Assembly (NCBI GenBank): GCA_039621445.1
Contig: CP154956.1
Span: 2,951,873 to 3,015,872, forward strand
From: Euglena gracilis
Lineage: Eukaryota > Euglenida > Euglenophyceae > Euglenales
Direction: 5' to 3'
Length of the DNA stretch: 64,000 nucleotides
Shown here: positions 21,106 through 31,485 of the stretch, piece after piece
Layout: the number at the start of each line of letters is the position of its first letter
How positions within the stretch are numbered: position 1 is the first letter of the stretch
Notes under the pieces: model-generated
What the model saw: the letters and a program-made list of their open reading frames with translations, nothing else
The model's database searches: none
Told to the model about the DNA's origin: nothing
Position numbers and translations under genes: made by a program

Positions 21106-22276
21106 CGCTCACACACAGATAGCGTATGGTAAGAATACGGTAGGTCAGGACAAAAAGTCAACAAAAATGATGTCCTCTACAATATTTTGCATTCTACCTT
21201 TCCCTTCGACCCCAGATGACTCTGCCGAACCACAATTCTCAACATGTGCACTTGTGCCGCTTGCATCTAACCGTTGTCACCTTCGTCAGTATTCAATGTT
21301 CTGCAGTCCCCTTTTACCCCCCAAGTTGTGGGGTGGCCACTGCCACACAACGTTTTGTGAAAATGTGGCAGGTGTAGGGGGCAGGTTGGGTTGTTTGCTT
21401 TTTGAGTGATATCCAGTGAGCATGCTTTTCCTTTTTGAGTATTTTGCTTGAGTACCATACTTTTTTCTTTGTGCTGTGGTGAAATGGGTAACCTTTTTTT
21501 TTTTAAAGGCTGGTGACCCCCCGGGATACAACTACATCAGGGTCATCTGTCCACTTGGTGACCACGCATCAAGGGTGGGCTATTTCTTAATGGGCAAAAT
21601 CCCACCCACTCAAACAAATACCCCTCTGGGGCGGTCTAAACCAGCGAGATAAAGTGCTAGGGTTGCATGAGCCACCAACCCCCCTCCCACAACAGGCGTA
21701 AGGCAAGGGTGAGAGCAAGGGGCACTGCAGAAAAGAATTGATAGAGGCAGAACGCTGCAAAACGAGACTGGTGGAATTCTGTGCAAAATAAATTATTGGA
21801 CAAATTTTCGGAACACCTGGAAACAAGGCAAATCCACCACTATGGCTGGCCACCTGAGGGTGGGGTGGACGTATTAAGTCAGTGTGGTCAGCCAACATAA
21901 CACCCAGAATTTTGTTTTTTTGTTTTTCAGGGCACTGACCTGGGGGGTGTCCCCCCCACCTACTCACCCTCTGGGAGATTGGGGGACCCCACTTTGGAGG
22001 TCACTTCTGAGGTCGAAGAAAATCTTGGCACAACTTTCGCCCCCCCCCCCCGGAACCTCACCCCCATACCATCCCATACTCTGTGCCCTCCGAGGTGAAT
22101 TTGTCACCTGTGGCCGAAATGGCCCCTCCAAAAAGTGGGGATTTTCCCGCCAAATTAAAAGACGCATTTTGCTGGAGTGGATCAGGCTGACAAGTTTCAA
22201 AAAGTCAGACACAGCTCTCTTACCCTGCTGTGCAGAATGATGAACAGAGAGGAAATGAAATGGTTTTTTGAATGAG

Positions 22277-22381
22277 GTGGAAGCCCCATCGTTTGAACCC
22301 TGGCACACTTCATCCAACTTTGTTGCCGTTGAATGCCCGCCGTTCTGCATGGCTGCCGGGCGTTCCCTCGACGCTCCAAAC
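22277..22381 (+). CDS. exon-like segment truncated by a hAT-like insertion
   Basis: After TTTGAATGAG one frame reads VEAPSFEPWHTSSNFVAVEC then PPFCMAAGRSLDAPN up to the first base of the element at 22,382. Beyond the element the same frame would continue for eight codons (WLPHISFV) to a TAA. Three Cys or near-Cys positions and Trp give it the look of the ectodomain exons elsewhere in the window, but no homology is clear. If the element is recent this is a disrupted gene. Confidence 0.45.
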
Positions 22382-23003
22382 CAGGCGTCTGCTTAAGGGT
22401 TTACAGTGCGCCCGGGGGGGGGGGGGGGCTGGACTGCAGCGGGTGGAAATCCTAGTGGACCCTCCCCTGGACGGGATCTGTCAGAAGGGCTTGCTAGTGG
22501 TGACCGGCCAATTTCTGACACCCCAATTCCCCCCAATTTTCGCAATATCTTGATTTTTTTTTCCAGAAAAATGAGCCAAAAAGCACATTAAAAGGCCCAT
22601 TTCCACCTCGGCGCGCAGTACCAGAGCACACTTTTTTCTGGTTCCCTGACCCCAAACCCTTATTTTTGACCACCAACATTTGTGACCACCTGCTGTGCGT
22701 CGAGAGAAGGGCTCTGGAACTGTTTTAATTGCTCTTGTGAAACCAACCCAGGCCTTTCAGCTGTTTTCGCGGCATCAGCTACCTAGCGCCCACCAGCGCC
22801 ACACCCGCAGACTCGTCAGGACAGGCTGGCAACTGAGACACGCCTTCCACAGCCATATCTACAGACAATATCTACACAGTCCTGGGAGGACTTGTCCACC
22901 TGCGAGGTCCTCCCCCCGGGGCAGGGGGTCTAGCTTATGGCCTTTTCAAGTAGCTAGCAAATTGGCTGGCTAGTAAACCCCCCTGGATCTAAACAAAACC
23001 CTG
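22382..23003. mobile_element. hAT-like element, 622 bp, old copy
   Basis: The left end CAGGCGTCTGCTTAAGG closely matches CAGGCTTTTGCTTAAGG of the element at 28,429. The right end reversed reads CAGGGTTTTGTTTAG. Flanking octamers are CTCCAAAC (22,374-22,381) and TTCCAGAC (23,004-23,011), six of eight identical. Internal TAGCTAGCAAATTGGCTGGCTAG resembles GCTAGCCAATCGGCTAG in the 28.4 kb element. Open frames inside (for example at 22,440 and 22,760, the latter with one TGA) are therefore doubtful as host exons. Confidence 0.62.
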
Positions 23004-23129
23004 TTCCAGACTGGTTGCCACATATTTCGTTCGTTTAAAACCTGAAATCAAATCAAGGACGAGGGAAGCCCCAGCAAATTCACGGGAACGATTGACATCA
23101 TATGGATGGCAGGAGCCGTTTTAAGTGCA

Positions 23130-23540
23130 ATATCTCTTTTTCAAGGGTGGGGGGGATGGATCCATAACAAATTCAACCTGCCAAGGAGGCTCCAAAATAG
23201 CAAAGAAAATTTCTTCTGCTGCTGTGCGCCGGAGAATGATAAAAAGTGCACTTTTGCCTGATTTTTGGGCATCTTGCACTTTTTTGCCTGTTTTGGTGTT
23301 TTCCTCATTAAAAAAGTTCAAGAATGCAAAAAAATGCGCATCCTTGGATTCATTTTCAAAAAAAAACAGGTATTCTCCAACAATTTCGGCCCGGTTTCCG
23401 GCCCTTTGCCAGTCCACAAAACCGAAAATTTTCCCGGTCCCCCTTCCAGGTAGGAAGGGGGGTCCAACCCCCCCTCCATGTTGGCGTGTTGGGAGGGGTA
23501 GGTTCGGACCCCTCCCCACAACTTCCCATAACCCCCCCCC
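23130..23540. repeat. interspersed repeat, second copy of the 1.5-2.1 kb family
   Basis: It shares ordered motifs with 1,700-2,100, including CAAAAAAATG.GCAT, CAGGT.TTC.CCAACA and the CCGAAAATTTTCCCGG core followed by G/C runs. Frames up to 147 residues here are repeat-derived. 23,540-23,620 has a short AATATAAAGCCCCGGCTTTATATT palindrome. Confidence 0.6.
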
Positions 23541-23637
23541 AAATATAAAGCCCCGGCTTTATATTTAAACGGGATTTCAAGGCCCTCAGGGGGGCTTTAA
23601 ACCCCACCCCTCACTTATAAACCAGGTTTTGAATAGT

Positions 23638-25398
23638 GCTGAGCTCTTAATAAGCGCGCACACACCCCTTCATTGACCCCTCCATACATACCGGCCCACT
23701 CCATGGAGCTCTTTTGCCTGAAATCCATGGGTTTTGTGCCAGAAACAGGGCGCCGGTGGGTCGAAAAACGCTCGTTTTCGGCTCGAAAACGTTTTTTCGG
23801 GTCCGGGAGGCCAAAAAACATCGTTTCGGGCAAAATTTTTTTTTCGATTTTTTTCGACTTTTTCGACCCGGTTTTGACCCAAAGTCAATGGGTCGGCGGC
23901 CCAAAACGGGGCGCTGGCGGGTCGAAAAACGCTCGTTTTCGGCTCAAAAACAGTTTTTCCGGGTCCGGGAGGCCAAAAAACATCGTTTCGGGCAAAAATT
24001 TTTTTTTCGATTTTTTTCGCCTTTTTCGACCCGGTTTTGACCCAAAGTCAATGGGTCGGCGGCCCAAAACGGGGCGCTGGCGGGTCGAAAAACGGTCGTT
24101 TTCGGCTCAAAAACAGTTTTTCCGGGTCCGGGAGGCCAAAAAACATAGTTTCGGGCCAAAAATTTTTCGACCCGGTTTTGACCCAAAGTCAATGGGTCGG
24201 CGGCCCAAAACGGGGCGCTGGCGGGTCGAAAAACGCTCGTTTTCGGCTCAAAAACAGTTTTTCCGGGTCCGGGAGGCCAAAAAACATCGTTTCGGGCAAA
24301 AATTTTTTTTTCGATTTTTTTCGCCTTTTTCGACCCGGTTTTGACCCAAAGTCAACGGGTCGGCGGCCCAAAACGGGGCGCTGGCGGGTCGAAAAACGCT
24401 CGTTTTCGGCTCAAAAACATTTTTTCTGTTTTCTGTAGGCCAAAAAACATCGTTTCGGGCAAAAAATTTTTTTTCGATTTTTTTCGCCTTTTTCGACCCG
24501 GTTTTGACCCAAAGTCAATGGGTCGGCGGCCCAAAACGGGGCGCTGGCGGGTCGAAAAACGCTCGTTTTCGGCAAAAAAACAGTTTTCCGGGTCCGGGAG
24601 GCCAAAAAACATCGTTTCGGACGAAAAAAATTTTTGCGATTTTTTTCGACTTTTTTTGGCCGAAAACGGCCAAGTCGAACAGAGGGAAAAGTGTACAAAA
24701 TGGCCTGAAACGGCCCAAATTGGCCAAAAAACGCCCGTATCTCGGGCTGGGCGGGGAGTTGTGGGGAAAACAAAATCCCAGTAGATAGAGCGTTCCAAGG
24801 GCTTCAATTTAGGTCTCCGGACATTTCCTTTGATTTTGCATCATTTGCGAGAAATTTTGAAAACATCGATTTTTTGACCCCCCACCCCCCGAAAACGGCT
24901 AAGTCGGACAGTGGGAAAAGTGTACAAAACGGCCATCTGCGCCGAAAACGGCCGTATCTCGGGCTGGGCGGCGAGTTGCGGGGAAATCAAAATACCGGTA
25001 GATGGGGCGTTCCAAGGGCTTCAAATTAGGTCTCCGGACATTTCCTTTGATTTGGCTTCATTTTGGAGATATTTTGAAATTTGACATTTTTTGGCAGTCC
25101 AAAGGGGGGGGGGCTTATCCAGGGGGGCGGGCCGATCCTACCCAGTTTGGACCCCTTCGCGCGTGAATAACTCGGGCCTGGCGGGGAGTTGGGGGTCAAA
25201 CCCAGGTGATTCGGAAACTAGAAATCCAGTCGCTCGCAACTGAAAAAAAAATTTCGGGAACGGGGCCGGGATCATGGTGATAATCCGTCGGTTCTCCTGG
25301 TGGCCCCGAGGGGGGGGGGGCGGGGAGGGGGGGGGTCGAGGGGGGGGTTTCGCCGGTGGTAAGCTTCGCTCTTACCCATAAAGGGATAAGAGCTCAGC
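23638..25398 (+). mobile_element. repeat A, copy 2 (non-coding TIR element, 1.76 kb)
   Basis: It starts GCTGAGCTCTTAATAAG, preceded by the shared CCAGGTTTTGAATAGT, and ends GGGATAAGAGCTCAGC. It contains the 163 bp tandem array and then the CTCGGGCTGGGCGGGGAGTTG subrepeats seen in copies 1 and 3. It directly abuts repeat B copy 3 on the right. Confidence 0.82.
23730..24650 (+). repeat. 163 bp tandem repeat, about 5-6 units
   Basis: The word AATGGGTCGGCGGCCC recurs with spacings of 163, 141, 163 and 163 bases (ggtcgg at 23,891; 24,054; 24,195; 24,358; 24,521). Units contain TCGTTTTCGGCTCAAAAACAG and GGGAGGCCAAAAAACATCG. Diverged single or paired units also lie at 44,080-44,390, 50,610-50,720, 62,110-62,290 and, reversed, 7,080-7,180. 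The 130-220 residue frames across it only reflect the unit. Confidence 0.93.
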
Positions 25399-25408
25399 GA
25401 CCCCCCCA

Positions 25409-25743
25409 CATATAACCCCCCCCCCCCCACTAATAAACCCCCCCTCGGGCCGACCAACCAAACCGGATCCTATAACCCCCCCCCCCCCCGAGGAAGAAAA
25501 ATGGAAATTGCCGAGAACATTTTTTTTTCGGCCGCAAACCACATAAAAACTGATTTCTTGGCAATTTTTTGAGACTGACCATCATCAAAAATGCTATTTT
25601 TGCCCAAATTTGCCAAAAAATACCAATTTCAGGGGGTTTCGGGGTCATTTTGAGGGTTCGAATTTTCACCAACAATTCCGGATCCTATAAACCCTTCGGC
25701 CGACCAACCAAACCGGATCCATTAAATCCCAGGGGGTTTAAAA
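25409..25743 (-). repeat. repeat B, copy 3 (inverted)
   Basis: Reverse complement of the units at 43,046 and 44,801. It keeps CCGACCAACCAAACCGGATCC twice, GGAAATTGCCGAGAA, ATTTTTTGAGACTGACCATC and GGTTCGAATTTTCACCAACAATTCC. The ends are close to TTATAA and C runs, as in the other copies. Confidence 0.8.
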
Positions 25744-26781
25744 GTCGGGGGGGGGGTTTATATTTGGGGGGGATCAAACTTTTTCAGGTGGATGGCCTCT
25801 TTGACCTTCGGCGTCCTTCAATAATGCCAATTGTATGCCAAATTTTTGTTGTTCACCTCCTATTTTTCGCAAAAAAATGCAATTCTCATCCAAAGTGGAG
25901 CATTTTTGTGGAAAAATGTTGTACCCACCCAAAATTTTCCTCTTTTTCCTGAATGGCGGCGCCTGGCTCCACGTCGGGGGGGGGGGGCTTTATATTTGGG
26001 CGGCAAAACCAAACCAACCAGGGAGGGCTTTATATTTTGGGGATTTTTGCATCCCTCTGGTTAATTTAACCCCCCCCCCTGGTAGTTCCCAGCTTTCACT
26101 GTTTCCATCCTCTCCTCAAACGCTTAGGTGGCTCATCTTGCACTTAAGCTTTTTTTTGTCGATGTGCGCATTTTCGCAAACCGACCGAAAACTGATTTGA
26201 GCACCTGTTACAAGGGGTGAGAGCGAGAGGGAACAGGAGTGGACAAAATACGAGTGATTTCTCGTTTTTGGCACTGACTCTCCCAGGAATTAGGCGTTTT
26301 TTTGGTGTTTTTTTTTTGAGGTCGGAATGGCACGAAAACCCCCCGGACCTATCCCCCCAAAGTGAAAAAACACCGACAAAAACACCAAATCCCCCCCATT
26401 CCCTGTGTGACAACTGCCAGTTGATGATCTGGAGGTGGGCAGGCAAGTCCACCCCTTTGCTTGCTTTCTGAAATTTTGTGGTACGTTGTGGAGGTTTTTG
26501 AAGTTGGCTACGAAAGGAGTGGAAATGCACATGCCGCATAAACAATGGACTGTTTGAGAATTCTGCCACTGGGGGTTGACTAGGGGGATACAGAACACAG
26601 GAGGACTGCTACCAGTTTCCTGTTGAGTTTGGTGGCAAGTTGTCCATCAATGCCCCACTGATGTTTAAAGCTCCGTGGCACCCACACAACAGCATAAATG
26701 ATGTTGGTATGCACAAATGCGACATGGACGATGTGCGCATTTGCGCACTCCGACCACTTTAAAACAAACCAAGGGCCTCCA

Positions 26782-26895
26782 ATGGCTGTGTGTTTGGGGC
26801 TGGAAAATGAATGTGAAATTTTGATGTTACCTCCCTTGTATTCTTATGGTGCTGGACCCCCTCTGTTGGATGCTGCTGGTGTGTTTGGGCAGTTG
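26782..26895 (+). CDS. candidate first exon of a small spliced gene inside the TIR element
   Basis: It begins ATG with MAVCLGLENECEILMLPPLY then SYGAGPPLLDAAGVFGQL, and meets a GTGTGC donor in phase 0. The following intron opens with one of the GCGCAAATGCGC palindromes. It chains in phase with 26,980-27,068 and 27,280-27,385. No homology is recognised. Confidence 0.3.
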
Positions 26896-26979
26896 GTGTG
26901 CGCAAATGCGCACACCAACCATTAAAATGGTTCCTTTTCACAATTGTGGGCACCAACCAAAATTCCTTTCATTTTGAAG

Positions 26980-27068
26980 CCTTGGCAGCAGGGACTTCTG
27001 AGACACGCGAAGGACCGAAACAGGAGGAGAGAAGATTGTGGAGGTGTTGTGCTCAACGTGGTGGTGTT
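26980..27068 (+). CDS. candidate second exon, basic segment
   Basis: It starts after TTTTGAAG and ends at a near-perfect donor, TT|GTAAGTATG. In phase with the preceding exon it reads PWQQGLLRHAKDRNRRREDC then GGVVLNVVV, a basic patch followed by a hydrophobic start. The other open frame (LAAGTSETREGPKQEERRLW) cannot be excluded. The donor is the best evidence. Confidence 0.38.
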
Positions 27069-27279
27069 GTAAGTATGTCTGAGAGGTTCAAATGAAGCGT
27101 GTCCGTGTATTGCATTTTATGGCCCCATGAACACAGGGATTTCAAGTCAGAAGGCACATCCATTTTCAGCCAATGAACTGTGCCTCATTTCCGGACTAAA
27201 ATACTGGGGGTGAAGGGCACTTCTAAACTCAGTGTTTCAGGATAAAACCTGAAAACGTCGTTTTCTTTTGCTGTTTCAG

Positions 27280-27423
27280 GGGCCAAGGAATTATTTTTCG
27301 CAGCTTCAATTGCCGATGCCCAAATTCGGGCCCGCAGGCTGGTCTTTTCGTTGCATTTAAGTTCTACAAAATATCTCGCACTTAAGGAATTCCAAACTGC
27401 AGTGGAGCCACGCCCTCTAAATG
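27280..27423 (+). CDS. candidate third exon, frame ambiguous
   Basis: It starts after GCTGTTTCAG. In phase with 27,068 it reads GQGIIFRSFNCRCPNSGPQ and ends KISRT with TAA at 27,383. The only frame open to the strong donor G|GTACGTG at 27,424 instead reads AKELFFAASIADAQIRARRL and is out of phase with the model. The minus strand is open too (27,185-27,502). I report the exon borders but not a product. Confidence 0.38.
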
Positions 27424-27999
27424 GTACGTGTGTTAAGTTGCACAAGAGGTTGGTGTGCGCAGATGCGCAAACCGACCAAAAAGTCTGTTTTCGCATTTGC
27501 ACAAACCAACCACATGTACAATTTTACCAGCACAAGGTGTGTTTTGAACCCTGCAATGGTGGTCTTAAAAACTTAGGATATTAACTGAATGATTTGAGGT
27601 GTGGTGAGGTGTGCCTGAACCTGAAGCGATACCCTGAAACTTGGCTGTGTGAGAAATTGGTGGTCGGTGTGGGCAAATGCGTAAATGGACGGTGTGCAAA
27701 GATGCGCACACCAACCATTTACGTAATTGTAAAGAGAACCATGTGTGCCAGCTGCAGGTGATGCTGGTGGTTGTGTATACCATGTTCTGCCATGATACCT
27801 GCTCTTGGGCACCCTATTTTCCAAAGTCCCTGCTTCCATCTCCGCGCCCTGGGGCACCACATCACATCCTGCTTGCATTTTTGGGTTTTTTTGGGTCGTA
27901 TCCTGTCGTTTTCATAAAAATGTCGATGTGCGCATTTGCGCACATCGTCAAAGAAAAAAGCTTAAGTGCAAGATGCGCCGCCTGAGAAAGGTCCAAATC

Positions 28000-28420
28000 A
28001 CCCTCTGCCCTGCTTATTGCACGACCACTCCGGTCGTTGGACCACAGGAGGGAGGTCGCGTGACGGGAGGAGGGTACTTCCCCCCCCCCCCCCCCCCGGC
28101 TCGATCACGCCGCGCCCGGCCAGAAGTGGGGATATCAGGCACCCACCGAACCGCCACCGTGCACGCAGGGGGTGCTTCACGGGTCTCTGCGAGGGGGCGG
28201 TCGTGTCTTCCACCCCTGCACTGTTCCGCCCTCCCCACACCGTGCTCCCCCTGCAGGGGGCGATGGGGGCGAGGCCGGCTGGCTGGGGAGGCCGGAGGGA
28301 TGCCGCCCCCGGCGCCATGTCTTCCCGCCCTCCCGAGTGCCGCCTTCCCCCCGTCCCCCCAATATGTGGTGCAGCAACGCGGTCGGTTATGTCTCCCCCT
28401 GTTTCCCACTGGCCATTGGC
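28000..28420. other. GC-rich island beside the MITE, coding status unresolved
   Basis: A GC-rich stretch with a CCCCCTGCAG acceptor-like site at 28,250 and several open frames. One ends in a hydrophobic stretch (SNAVGYVSPCFPLAIGVGI) right at the MITE target site. None could be preferred. Confidence 0.3.
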
Positions 28421-28428
28421 GTTGGCAT

Positions 28429-28878
28429 CAGGCTTTTGCTTAAGGACCCCCGGGGGGGGGGTACTGGCTAGCCAATCGGCTAGACACTGGAAAAAGTGGA
28501 CTAGCTAGACCCCCCCCCTCCCCCCCGGGGGGGGGGGGGGTCCGGGGGTCCCCCGGACTGGAAAAAAAATTTTCCTCCGGCGCACAGCGCCGGAGGAAAA
28601 ATGAGGTTTTTAACAGGTTTTTGGCTGATTTTGTTCCAAAAATTCCCAAAAATGGCCAAAAACGGGCATTTTTGGCCATTTTTGGGGGTCCCAAAAAAAA
28701 TTTTCGGCGCTTCGCGCCGGTCACTGGAAAAAAAATTTCCACTAGCTAGCCCTGCTAGCAGACCCCCCCCCCCGGGGGGGGGTCTGCTAGAAAACCCACT
28801 AGCCAAATTTGGACTAGCTGCAGTCCAGCCCCCCCCCCCCCCGGGGGGGGGTACTGCAATCCCTTAAGCAAAAGCCTG
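28429..28878. mobile_element. hAT-like MITE, 450 bp, intact ends and 8 bp duplication
   Basis: Perfect 17 bp inverted ends (CAGGCTTTTGCTTAAGG and CCTTAAGCAAAAGCCTG) are flanked on both sides by GTTGGCAT (28,421-28,428 and 28,879-28,886). This is the best-preserved member. Inside are nested inverted arms (TAGCTAG, CCCCCCGGGGGG, GGCGCACAGCGCC, GGCGCTTCGCGCC, TGGCCATTTTTGG), so a single strand could fold into a branched structure. No coding capacity. Confidence 0.93.
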
Positions 28879-29081
28879 GTTGGCATGCGCATACCTCACT
28901 TTCCATTCACCAGCATTCACCGATCTCATTCCAAAACCATCAAAAGCCCCCAAACTGTGTACACTTCCCTTGATTGTCGATGAATAATAGCCGTATTGTT
29001 CGGACAGTCGGTCAAAATGCGGGGGTGGGGAGGAGGTATTTTGGGGGTTCTGTGTCCAAAAAAGTCCTCAACAAAACGTCC

Positions 29082-29760
29082 TCAAAGATTGACTTTCCCC
29101 CAAAAATGTCTCCCGGAGAGGCTTGGAGGGTTCGCGTTGCATGAAAATGGAAACTGACGGACCGGGAGTAACGTGACGTACCGATACTCACTGGCCTTGG
29201 TCCTGCGTCTCAGGAATTCATAACAGTCGTTCCTGGAGCTGACTGAATTGAATGCGGCGAGACAGGTGGCCTCCCTGGCACCTGTGTCGGAATTGGCACA
29301 GGCGACCCATGTCCATAGCACCTGTACGCTGTTCACGTTCCGCATTCTTGGATTTGTATCACGACTGTCATTCGCATCCTGGCTAGAGGGGTGACGTCTG
29401 ACAGCTTCATGGGACTTGTCATCACTGAAATCTTTCATGGCGAAGGAGGTTGGAAGGTCTCGACTCTCACGAGTGACGGTGTGGTATGTGTATCCAGGCT
29501 GATGCTTCATTTCCTTCCACACCTTGAGATTAGTGGTCCATGCCTTGCTGGCATTCTTATACACTCGAATGTAGACATGGTAAGCTGAAGGTTGGTTTTC
29601 CCCTCAGGGTTGCTGACTTGAATGCATCCGTAAGACCATAAGCATCACGGAATTGGGCATCTGTAACCCCCGAAAATAATCTTGCCCCTGCACAGTTAGT
29701 GGACTTGTCCAAATATAAGTTTCCCCCCTCCCTCTTCACAAAAATGTGGAAAATGATGCA
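29082..29760 (-). pseudogene. unrecognised minus-strand coding segment with a frameshift
   Basis: From 29,745 downwards one frame reads VKREGGNLYLDKSTNCAGAR then LFSGVTDAQFRDAYGLTDAF. Near a CCCTGAGGGGAAAACC stretch (about 29,605) coding character moves to another frame: YIRVYKNASKAWTTNLKVWK, continuing with WVACANSDTGAREATCLAAF and ending at 29,082. The composition is protein-like throughout. A single frameshift explains the break better than splicing, since no phase-matched sites are present. It could be a mobile-element gene, but no family is recognised. Confidence 0.5.
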
Positions 29761-30476
29761 TCATTCTGGAACATTGGGCGGCGGCGAGCGCAAAAAATTC
29801 GTCCGAAATGTTGTAATGTACTGTCCGATGAAGAGAGGCACTAAATGATGCTGCAATTGTCAATCAAAACAGATTTTGACAAGAAATTTCCCAGGAAACA
29901 AGGGCCAAAAAGACTGGTCTTTTTCGACCTTCGCCTCTGCAAAGTTATTTGGGCACGCAAAGCTTTAAGGCGCTGCAAAGTTATTTGGGTTTTTTAATTC
30001 TGTTTTTTTTTTCACTTGCATTTGTGCATTAAGGCCAACAGGCTTCCACGTGACGAAAATCACAATGTCGAGCTCAAAGCACCCGGGGGGTATTTCCAGA
30101 TTTTTCTGGTTACACCTGGGGAGGGGGCCATTGTTCTGGGGGGGAGTATTATTTGGGAGTTTTCATTCAAGGGGTTTTGATTCACCCAAAGATCACTCCC
30201 ACAAGAAAGGGATACCGGCCAAGGTGGGGGGTGGGAAACTGACACGTTTCGAGTGCTCTCCCAGGTTCTGGATTCCTTTTGATTTTTGTCCCTGCACAGT
30301 TTTCCTTTGCAGTTTTGCGCAGTGCAGTTTTTGCCCCTTTCTGTTGATTGGCCTGTGAACTTCCACCCCAAACAGACCTAACCCCGCGCCGTGAGCCTCC
30401 CAAAGAGGACCATCTGATGGTTGGAGAAGGGCCATTCTGGGGTGGGTTTAAAGTGCATCTCAGCCAGTGCCCCCCT

Positions 30477-30764
30477 CAGGCTTGCGCTTAGTCGGGTGCC
30501 TACCCCACCACCCCATAGCACCCGATCCGACCCCCCCACCAGGGGGGGGGGGGTAGGGTTTCGGGGGGTGCCTGCCCCTAGCAGGCACCCCCCTCCGACC
30601 CCGGCACCGAAGGCGCCGGGGGCCCGGAAACGGCCATTTTCAATGAAAATTTTCTGGGTCCGGCCCGGACCCCTATCCCCCCCCCGGGGGGGGTGTGCCT
30701 GCTAGGGGCAGGCACCCTATAGCACCCCCCCCTCCCCCCCCCCCGGTTGGTAAGCACAAGCATG
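30477..30764. mobile_element. hAT-like MITE, 288 bp
   Basis: The left end is CAGGCTTGCGCTTAG and the right end TAAGCACAAGCATG. Both sides carry the octamer GCCCCCCT (30,469-30,476 and 30,765-30,772). Internal GTGCCTGCCCCTAGCAGGCAC and its inverse near the other end form subterminal stems, and the core has GGCACCGAAGGCGCCGG. Confidence 0.86.
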
Positions 30765-30907
30765 GCCCCCCTCCCCTCCAGGGGGATTCACAACCCAAAC
30801 CCGAATTCCCCGCCCAGGAAGGTTGTTGAGCTGTTTGGCCTGCCGGAAGACTTGGGTTGGTTGCATGCAGTGCAGCCGCCTCTCCAAGGTTAACGACTTG
30901 GGCCAGG

Positions 30908-31028
30908 GTTGAACCATACCATTGCTTAACACCTGTCCCCCCCCCCCCCGGGAAGTGACTGACTGGTTTTTTCAGAGTGGAAAGTGTCCTCCCCCCGGGG
31001 GGTTGCTAAGCAATGGTATGGTTTGAAC
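30908..31028. repeat. 121 bp inverted-repeat element
   Basis: GAACCATACCATTGCTTA at the left pairs with TAAGCAATGGTATGGTTTGAAC at the right, around a core with C and G runs. It looks like a very short MITE or a solo hairpin; no target duplication is evident. Confidence 0.75.
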
Positions 31029-31296
31029 GTCTGGTGTGTGGCCTCCCGTGCACACGGCCGCCCCTCACTGACCTGGCCCCGGCCAGGCATCATACCTCGG
31101 GCGAAACCATTCCCTGGGACGTCTTGACCCAACGTACCCGGGAGACGGAGCCACCTTTGGCCTGGGCCGAGAGAGAGAGAGAGAGAGAAGAAGGCATGGG
31201 GCCTTCCAGCATTCCCCAAGGGTGGGGGGGTCAGCGTCATGGTTGGAGTTCCCCCCCCAGGTCAAGTGTTTGGGTGATGCTGCGGCTTAAGGCTAG

Positions 31297-31406
31297 AGCT
31301 TTCCCCTCGTCTTGTTCAACGTGGTGGCCGTCAGGCTGAACTTTAAGGCGAGGCCTACCGCATCCTGGGGGGAGGGGGTCTGGGGTAGCAACAAACGAGA
31401 ACTGGT
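31297..31406 (+). CDS. candidate exon, unknown product
   Basis: GGCTAG precedes it and CTGGT|GTAAGG, close to the consensus donor, follows. The frame reads SFPLVLFNVVAVRLNFKARP then TASWGEGVWGSNKREL. Read through, it stops two codons later. The hydrophobic start followed by basic residues resembles a membrane-proximal region. The neighbouring frame on minus (62 residues) is also open. No family is recognised. Confidence 0.42.
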
Positions 31407-31485
31407 GTAAGGGGTCCCTGGCCACTCACCACACAGCAAGCTGGCCGAGACGCGAAGTCAGCGTCGGCCATAAACAGACAAGAAG

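Larger units (their letters stand above)
26135..27974. mobile_element. 1.84 kb terminal-inverted-repeat element with internal palindromes
   Basis: The left end ATCTTGCACTTAAGCTTTTTT...GATGTGCGCATTTTCGC is mirrored by the right end GTGCGCATTTGCGCACATCGTC...AAAAAGCTTAAGTGCAAGAT. Inside, GTGCGCAAATGCGCAC-type palindromes followed by CCAACC or CCGACC recur at about 26,163, 26,725, 26,898, 27,453, 27,480, 27,665, 27,695 and 27,925. No clear target duplication is visible next to the ends. It holds exon-like segments (next entries), so it could be a transposon with its own spliced gene or a host locus framed by inverted repeats. Confidence 0.62.

Noticed and set aside
16392-21409. Open frames of 1,576 and 1,667 residues (His/Thr/Pro-rich), and the Gly/Val/Cys-rich frames opposite
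   Set aside because: They exist because the C/A satellite lacks stop codons in most frames; composition follows the repeat unit, and all frames are open.
22440-22900. Host exons reading RVEILVDPPLDGICQKGLLV and TDNIYTVLGGLVH
   Set aside because: They lie inside the probable hAT-like element; one frame has a TGA, and the only splice sites are weak.
23673-24784. Frames of 223, 133 and 147 residues repeating GGPKRGAGGSKN
   Set aside because: They follow the 163 bp repeat. The frame breaks where unit length changes by a non-multiple of three, and solo units elsewhere do not keep it open.
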